Source: JAHJDS01 sp964569795
Lineage (GTDB): Bacteria > Desulfobacterota > Desulfarculia > Desulfarculales > JAHJDS01
Length of the DNA stretch: 64,000 bases
Assembly: GCA_964569795.1 (NCBI GenBank)
Contig: CAZMVB010000005.1
Coordinates: 62,001-126,000 of the forward strand
Direction of reading: 5' to 3'
Notes under the pieces: model-generated
What the model saw: only the letters and a program-made list of their open reading frames with translations
The model's database searches: none
What the model was told of the DNA's origin: nothing
Position numbers and translations under genes: made by a program
Part shown: in pieces, positions 59,581-64,000 of the stretch
Numbering within the stretch: position 1 is the stretch's first letter
Layout: the number at the start of each line of letters is the position of its first letter

Positions 59581-59922
59581 TCAACCTCGGACGGCAAGGG
59601 CGCAGGTTACATGGCACCTTCTCTCAATCCGGTACTCAACTATGGCCCTCAAGTGGCATAGTTGGCGTTTATACCAATCGCACACCCTTTGGAAAACGGT
59701 ATGGGGCACCCGAACCCTCCGGCACACTGTATGGCACACTCGTTCGTAATGCCGTTTGGCCAGCATCGTCACACCGGTGTTCGCCGCCACCGCGTGGATC
59801 CCGGGATGATCGGGGACACCTTTCGCCGAGGCTGCCAAGGGCACGAACATCAGCCCCATGGCCACCAGGGCGATCAAGATCCAGCCGAAGCCGTTTCCCC
59901 ACTTGACACGCTTGTCAGACAT
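59581..59922 (-). CDS. Secreted Cys/Arg-rich small protein, family member 4 (short type)
   Basis: 113 residues. Leader FGWILIALVAMGLMFVPLAA, an extra 20-residue spacer, then VCHTVCRRVRVPHTVFQRVC, DWYKRQLCHLRAIVEYR and RCHVTCALAVRG. It is the tandem partner of 59169. Cationic and Cys-rich after the signal peptide. Function unknown. Confidence 0.83.
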   Translation of the reverse strand: MSDKRVKWGNGFGWILIALVAMGLMFVPLAASAKGVPDHPGIHAVAANTGVTMLAKRHYERVCHTVCRRVRVPHTVFQRVCDWYKRQLCHLRAIVEYRIERRCHVTCALAVRG

Positions 59923-60016
59923 TTTCTACTCCCATGTCTTCAATTAAAGAGCTTGGTTAAATAAGACCTCCCTCAGGGGCGGGTTGGCCGATGTTAATGA
60001 TCCGGACCTGAACCTC

Positions 60017-61261
60017 TCACCCCGCCGGGTTGACCACCCGTCCCATGAACAGGATCGTTCCGGTCCGGGTGTCCATCACCACGAACAGGAAGGGATGATC
60101 GGCCCGGAACACCGGCGGGCCGGACGGCGATCTCGTGGCGATGACCACGGCCGTGGCCGCGGCGGCCACGGTCCCGGCCTCGTTGACCTCGATGAAGGCC
60201 TTGTGAAACACGCCGCTGATGTGCAAGTTCTTCTTTCTCCCGTCCATGCGAGAGAAATCGGCCTTGTCACCCTTGAAGGCGTCCTTGATCCCCAGGGCCT
60301 TGAGCGATTTTTTGAGGCTGATGGTCGGCGTGGTGACCTTGAACCGGGGCAGTGAGACCTGGACCACCCTCCCGGGGCGCACTGACGACAGCCACTTTTT
60401 CAGGTTGGCCGGGGTGAGGGCCCGTTCCAGGCCGGCCAGGCCGCCGGCCCGCTTGGGCAGCAGCACGAACATGGACAGGGACCGGTCGGCGTAAGGCATC
60501 TCCAGGACCTTGAGGGAGCCCAGATCGGCGTAACCGAACGGCTTGATGCCCCGACCGTTGGTCTGGGACATCATCTTGACCCGGACCTTTTTGTGGGGAG
60601 CGATGAAAAAGTCGGCCTCATGGGTCTTGGCCTTGTCGAACTTGAGCCGCCAGGTGCCCTTGAAGTACACGGCGTTGGTCAGCACCAGCGTGGTCAGGTT
60701 GGTGATCGACCCCGGTGGCAACAGGTCCTTGACCCTGTCCCGGGTCTTCTTGGCCGCCCAGGCGTTTATATTGCGACGCGAGGCCTCGGGCTGTGCTGCA
60801 TAGTTCTGGGGAAACAGGGCGTTGCCATAGTTAACCTTGATCCTCTGCAAAAAGGATTTGAGAAAGGGATAGCCCTTCTGGGGAAACAGGGCGTTGGCGG
60901 TCAGCAGCACGGCGCCATTCCGGCCGGAGCGTTCCAGGCGCCGGATCAACCGGCCCAGGCGGAGGTGCCACGCGGCCTCGGGGCCCCTCAGGCCCAGGGC
61001 CGCGGCCATTTGACGCTGCGTCTCGTGGGCCGCCCCGGCCAGGGTCATGGACAGGGCCACGGTGATGCTGTAGGGCGAAAACACGATGTTGGCCGGGCCT
61101 TTGCGGAAGTCCTTGAGCCTGGTCAACTGGCCGTAGAGTTTGAGGGCAAAGGCGGTGTCCTTGCCGACCATGCGGCGCGGGATCGGGGCCACGGCCGCGG
61201 CCGTGGACAGACCCAGGGTCAGGCTCACCAGGACAACGATCAGCAGTCGAACCGGTCTCAT
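60017..61261 (-). CDS. Exported inhibitory-type serpin
   Basis: 414 residues from the ATG at 61261. Signal peptide LLIVVLVSLTLGLSTAAAV. Serpin landmarks: NIVFSPYSITVALSMTLAGA, NAVYFKGTWRLKFD, FHKAFIEVNEAGTVAAAATA (inhibitory hinge: Glu P17, Gly P15, Thr P14, Ala P12-P9) and FRADHPFLFVV. Counting from the hinge, P1-P1' is Arg377-Ser378, predicting inhibition of trypsin-like or Arg-specific proteases. Serpins are scattered in bacteria. It lies amid the secreted Cys-rich genes. Confidence 0.93.
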   Translation of the reverse strand: MRPVRLLIVVLVSLTLGLSTAAAVAPIPRRMVGKDTAFALKLYGQLTRLKDFRKGPANIVFSPYSITVALSMTLAGAAHETQRQMAAALGLRGPEAAWHLRLGRLIRRLERSGRNGAVLLTANALFPQKGYPFLKSFLQRIKVNYGNALFPQNYAAQPEASRRNINAWAAKKTRDRVKDLLPPGSITNLTTLVLTNAVYFKGTWRLKFDKAKTHEADFFIAPHKKVRVKMMSQTNGRGIKPFGYADLGSLKVLEMPYADRSLSMFVLLPKRAGGLAGLERALTPANLKKWLSSVRPGRVVQVSLPRFKVTTPTISLKKSLKALGIKDAFKGDKADFSRMDGRKKNLHISGVFHKAFIEVNEAGTVAAAATAVVIATRSPSGPPVFRADHPFLFVVMDTRTGTILFMGRVVNPAG

Positions 61262-61420
61262 GATTTCCCCCTGAAAAGAAGTTCCGGCCATCGGCCCCAA
61301 TGCCCTTTTGGCATCAGGATGAAATGGTTAGACCGAATCCGTGCCGTTCCGGTTCCCCTTTTTTTCCACCGGGCCGGATGAATGCGCTCGATAATGAATG
61401 CCCCCCTGCCCCTGATGGCC

Positions 61421-61450
61421 AATAAAAAAGGCCGGGGGATTCCCCCGGCC
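61421..61450 (-). terminator. Rho-independent terminator of the 61481-61870 gene
   Basis: On the minus strand GGCCGGGGG-AAT-CCCCCGGCC followed by TTTTTTATT, about 30 bases past the stop codon. Nearly the same design as the terminator at 55032. Confidence 0.9.
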
Positions 61451-61480
61451 CTGATCGGCGCTGCTCCAGTCGGTCGATAA

Positions 61481-61870
61481 TCAGCCCCGCACGGCGACGC
61501 AGACCGTCTGGCACCTGGGCTGCAGTCGGCACTGCAGGCGGTAGATGAACCGGCAGATTCGCCGGGTGAGCCACTGGCAAACAGACTGGCAGCGTTGGAC
61601 GATCTGATTGCCCACCCGGGACCTGGTGCACAGGCGCCGGGGCTGGCAGTAGCGCTGAAGCTGGCAGACCCGACTGGGGACCCGGCGGCAGACCCTGACG
61701 TTGGTGCACCGCCGGAAGCATTTCCTCTTCTGCTGGGCCAGCCGCGCCGGCTCCACCCTGGCCCGGACTGAACCAGTCTCGGCCGGGTCCATTCGCCCCT
61801 GGGCCATTGCCCCGGGACTGACCACCATGGCAGCCAGCATCAGGACCATCACCATGTAACTGACCTTCAT
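61481..61870 (-). CDS. Secreted Cys/Arg-rich small protein, family member 5
   Basis: 129 residues with signal peptide YMVMVLMLAAMVVSPGAMAQ. The mature part has KCFRRCTNVRVCRRVPSRVC, QLQRYCQPRRLCTRSRVGN and RCQSVCQWLTRRICRF, closing with CVAVRG. It aligns over its whole Cys region with 55086 and 58170. It has its own strong terminator. Very high Arg content makes it strongly cationic. Confidence 0.86.
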   Translation of the reverse strand: MKVSYMVMVLMLAAMVVSPGAMAQGRMDPAETGSVRARVEPARLAQQKRKCFRRCTNVRVCRRVPSRVCQLQRYCQPRRLCTRSRVGNQIVQRCQSVCQWLTRRICRFIYRLQCRLQPRCQTVCVAVRG

Positions 61871-62032
61871 GTCTTCAACCCCATGACCTGTTTTGCCCGA
61901 TAGGAACGGGCCGTTGGCATAGGTTTAAATTTTGGACCCCGGAAAGAGGCCGAGTCAACAATATTTTTAGTATCTTATCCCACCCTGATCATACTCGAGG
62001 CAATGGTACCAAAATCGCCCCGAAAAACGGTG

Positions 62033-62061
62033 TTGCGCCCGGATTTTTATGCTAATATTAT
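62033..62061 (+). promoter_or_regulatory. Promoter candidate for the crotonase/acyl-CoA synthetase genes
   Basis: TTGCGC at 62033-62038, 17-base spacer, TATTAT at 62056-62061, 76 bases before the start codon. The surrounding 61871-62136 stretch is AT-richer and has no gene. Confidence 0.5.
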
Positions 62062-62136
62062 AGATTAAGATGAGCCCATCCCAAATTTTCAGGGTCCTTG
62101 AATCGCTCGCCACAGACCATAACCAAGGTTTATCCC

Positions 62137-62910
62137 ATGGAATTCGAATGTATTCTGTATGACAAGGCCGAGGGCGTGGCCTGCATCAGGCTCAACCGCC
62201 CCCGGGTCCTGAATGCCATGAACCGGCGTTTGTGGTTGGACTTTGAAATGGCCCTGGAAGACGCCCGCCAGGACCCCGGGGTCAAGGTCGTGATCATCAC
62301 CGGCGAGGGCCGGGCCTTTTCCACCGGGGCCGACCTCAAGGAATCCAAGGACCGCAGCCCGGAGGACTATCGGGCCTACCTGGAAAAACTCCAGGAGGTC
62401 TCCCGGAAGCTCATCCGGTTCCCCAAGCCGACCATCGCCGCCATCAACGGCTATGCCCTGGGCTCGGGCTATGAACTGGCCCTGGCCTGCGACATCCGCC
62501 TGGCGGCCGAGGACGCCCGGATCGGGTCTCCCGAGGCCCGGGTGAACTCGTCGGTCACCGGCGGGGCCATGCGCCTGATCCAGGACCTGATCGGCCCGGG
62601 CCGGGCCCGCGAATTTTTGTACTCCGCCCGCGAGATGGACGGTCGCCAGGCCGAGCGGATCGGGCTGGTCAACCTGGCCGTGCCGGCCGACCGGCTGATG
62701 CAGTCCGCCCGGGAGATGGCCGCGGAAATGGCCCGGAACTCGGCCCTGTCCCTCAAGCTGATCAAGAAGGGTCTGGGCCTGGCCCCCGAGGTCAGCCTCG
62801 AGGCCCTGATGGATTACGAGGTCGAGGCCTGCCTGGCCTGTGTGTCCACCGAGGATCGCCGCCAGTCACTGGAGCGCTTCGAGGGGCGCAAAAAAAGCGA
62901 ACCCAAGTGA
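62137..62910 (+). CDS. Enoyl-CoA hydratase/isomerase (crotonase) family protein
   Basis: 257 residues from the ATG at 62137. RLNRPRVLNAMNRRLWLDF, the oxyanion motifs GRAFSTGADLKESKD and AAINGYALGSGYELALACDI, and the Glu-containing GSPEARVNSSVTGGAMRLIQ fit enoyl-CoA hydratases. It probably acts in fatty-acid or aromatic-acid degradation. It is 11 bases from the acyl-CoA synthetase gene, which supports co-transcription. Confidence 0.92.
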   Translation: MEFECILYDKAEGVACIRLNRPRVLNAMNRRLWLDFEMALEDARQDPGVKVVIITGEGRAFSTGADLKESKDRSPEDYRAYLEKLQEVSRKLIRFPKPTIAAINGYALGSGYELALACDIRLAAEDARIGSPEARVNSSVTGGAMRLIQDLIGPGRAREFLYSAREMDGRQAERIGLVNLAVPADRLMQSAREMAAEMARNSALSLKLIKKGLGLAPEVSLEALMDYEVEACLACVSTEDRRQSLERFEGRKKSEPK

Positions 62911-62921
62911 GAGGATAGTTC

Positions 62922-64000
62922 ATGCCTTTGGACAGGGTCCTGAACCCGGAGTCAGTGGCCATTGTCGGAGCTTCCAAGGTCGAGACCAAGCGGGGTTTTC
63001 AGGCCCTGCGCACCCTGCTGGACGAAAAATTCGAGGGCCGGATCTACGCCGTCAATCCCAGGGAACAAACCATCCTCGGCGTCCCCTGCTATGACAAGGT
63101 GTCGGATATCGAGGACCAGGTCGATCTGGTACTGATCACCACGCCGGCGGCGACCATCCCCGCCGTGCTCGAGGACTGCGGCAAAAAGGGCGTGGCCGGG
63201 GCGGTGATCATCGCCGGGGGTTTCGGCGAGCTGGGCGACGAGGGCAAGCAGCTCGAGGACGAGCTCATCGACGCGGCCCGCAAATACGGCGTCCGGGTCA
63301 TCGGCCCCAACACCTCGGGCATGATGAACCTTACAAAAAACCTGAACCTGGTCGGCCTGCACGACGCCCCGGCCGGGGACATCGCCCTCATCTCCCAGAG
63401 CGGCAACATGGCCCTGACCCTGATCACCGAGGCCAAGCTCAAGAGCCACAAGGGATTTTCGTACTACGTGGGCGTGGGCAACGAGTCGGAGATCCATTTC
63501 CACGAATACCTCGAGTTTTTCAAAAACGATCCCGACACCAAGGCCATCCTGATGTACGTCGAGGGCCTGCGCGAGGGTCGGCGCTTTCTCCAGGAGGCCT
63601 ACGAGACCACCCTGCACAAGCCCATCGTCCTGCTCAAGGGCGGACGCTCGCGCACCGGGAAACGCTCGGCCGGGTCGCACACCGGCGCCCTGGCCGGGAT
63701 CTCCGAGGTGGCCCGGACCGCCTTCCAGCGGGCGGGCATCATCGTTGTCGAGAAATCGGACGCCCTGTTCCCGGTGGCCGAGACCCTGAGCAATCTGCCC
63801 CCGATCAAGAACAACCGGGTGGCCATCCTGGCCGACGGCGGGGGGCACGCCACCATCGCCGCCGACATCCTGAGCGACCGGGGTATTTCCATACCGGAGA
63901 TGACTGAAAAAACCCAGGACAAGCTGAAGAAAATCCTGCCCTTCACCGCCTCGGTGGTCAATCCGGTGGACGTGGCCGGGGGGACCGACGCCGATCCGTC
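62922..64000 (+). CDS. CoA-binding ADP-forming acyl-CoA synthetase, N-terminal part
   Basis: The gene runs off the right edge; 359 codons are visible from an ATG after GAGAGGA. N-terminal CoA-binding Rossmann motif PESVAIVGASKVETKRG, then GVRVIGPNTSGMMNL and ALISQSGNMALTLITEAKLK, and HKPIVLLKGGRSRTGKRSAG, SHTGALAG with the His expected to be phosphorylated in succinyl-CoA-synthetase-type enzymes. It links acyl-CoA cleavage to ATP formation. The ATP-grasp half lies outside. Confidence 0.92.
   Translation, partial: MPLDRVLNPESVAIVGASKVETKRGFQALRTLLDEKFEGRIYAVNPREQTILGVPCYDKVSDIEDQVDLVLITTPAATIPAVLEDCGKKGVAGAVIIAGGFGELGDEGKQLEDELIDAARKYGVRVIGPNTSGMMNLTKNLNLVGLHDAPAGDIALISQSGNMALTLITEAKLKSHKGFSYYVGVGNESEIHFHEYLEFFKNDPDTKAILMYVEGLREGRRFLQEAYETTLHKPIVLLKGGRSRTGKRSAGSHTGALAGISEVARTAFQRAGIIVVEKSDALFPVAETLSNLPPIKNNRVAILADGGGHATIAADILSDRGISIPEMTEKTQDKLKKILPFTASVVNPVDVAGGTDADP

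Noticed and set aside
1..64000. tRNA and rRNA genes
   Set aside because: I found no cloverleaf with a TTCRANNC-type arm or rRNA core sequence by eye; a covariance-model search would be decisive.

Overview
The window is a GC-rich bacterial contig with one 100-N scaffold gap. It looks like a chromosomal segment of an anaerobic Desulfobacterota-type (deltaproteobacterial) organism. The reasons are heptose-based LPS genes (Gram-negative), a 2-hydroxyacyl-CoA dehydratase/benzoyl-CoA reductase family protein, two crotonases, an acyl-CoA carboxylase, a CoA-binding ADP-forming acyl-CoA synthetase, and a molybdopterin oxidoreductase with its iron-sulfur partner. The taxonomic call is inference.

Layout. 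1-11.8 kb is a tightly overlapping plus-strand LPS core/glycan operon: a truncated GT2, three GT9 heptosyltransferases, three GT4 enzymes, a heptose-7-P kinase, an epimerase and UDP-glucose dehydrogenase, with a crotonase embedded. It runs into DUF4416-yicC-remA-like-gmk-rlmB (11.2-14.4 kb). A repeat cluster containing the gap follows. 15-19.9 kb holds a secreted ankyrin protein, a hotdog thioesterase, a TetR regulator with a palindromic operator candidate, a dehydratase-family protein, a methyltransferase and a bifunctional nuclease. 20-27 kb is rich in exported proteins: a three-repeat Cys protein, a caspase-fold-like protein, an ankyrin protein, a membrane protein, an amidohydrolase and a CsgG-like lipoprotein. 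An AT-rich dGTPase (28.3-29.8 kb) stands out as foreign. A nitroreductase, a second repeat cluster, a peptide-type ABC importer without ATPases, a membrane ankyrin protein, a cupin and a 4xPAS-GGDEF protein follow.

39.5-43.5 kb is a four-gene operon: an AdoMet-decarboxylase-fold protein, a FemAB/GNAT-like transferase, an ATP-grasp ligase and a PLP decarboxylase. It looks like an undescribed small-molecule (polyamine- or peptide-like) pathway. 43.6-49 kb has more exported and membrane proteins and a third repeat cluster. 49.2-50.5 kb is a second AT-rich orphan with a PD-(D/E)XK nuclease signature, convergent with an oxidoreductase/carboxyltransferase set (50.5-55 kb).

55-61.9 kb is an unusual minus-strand block of small secreted Cys/Arg-rich paralogues, a granulin-like Cys protein, two secreted unknowns and an inhibitory-type serpin with a predicted Arg-Ser reactive bond. 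The window closes with a crotonase and a truncated acyl-CoA synthetase, probably co-transcribed. The dispersed repeat family at 14.4, 30.8 and 45.0 kb is shared by all three clusters and explains the assembly gap.
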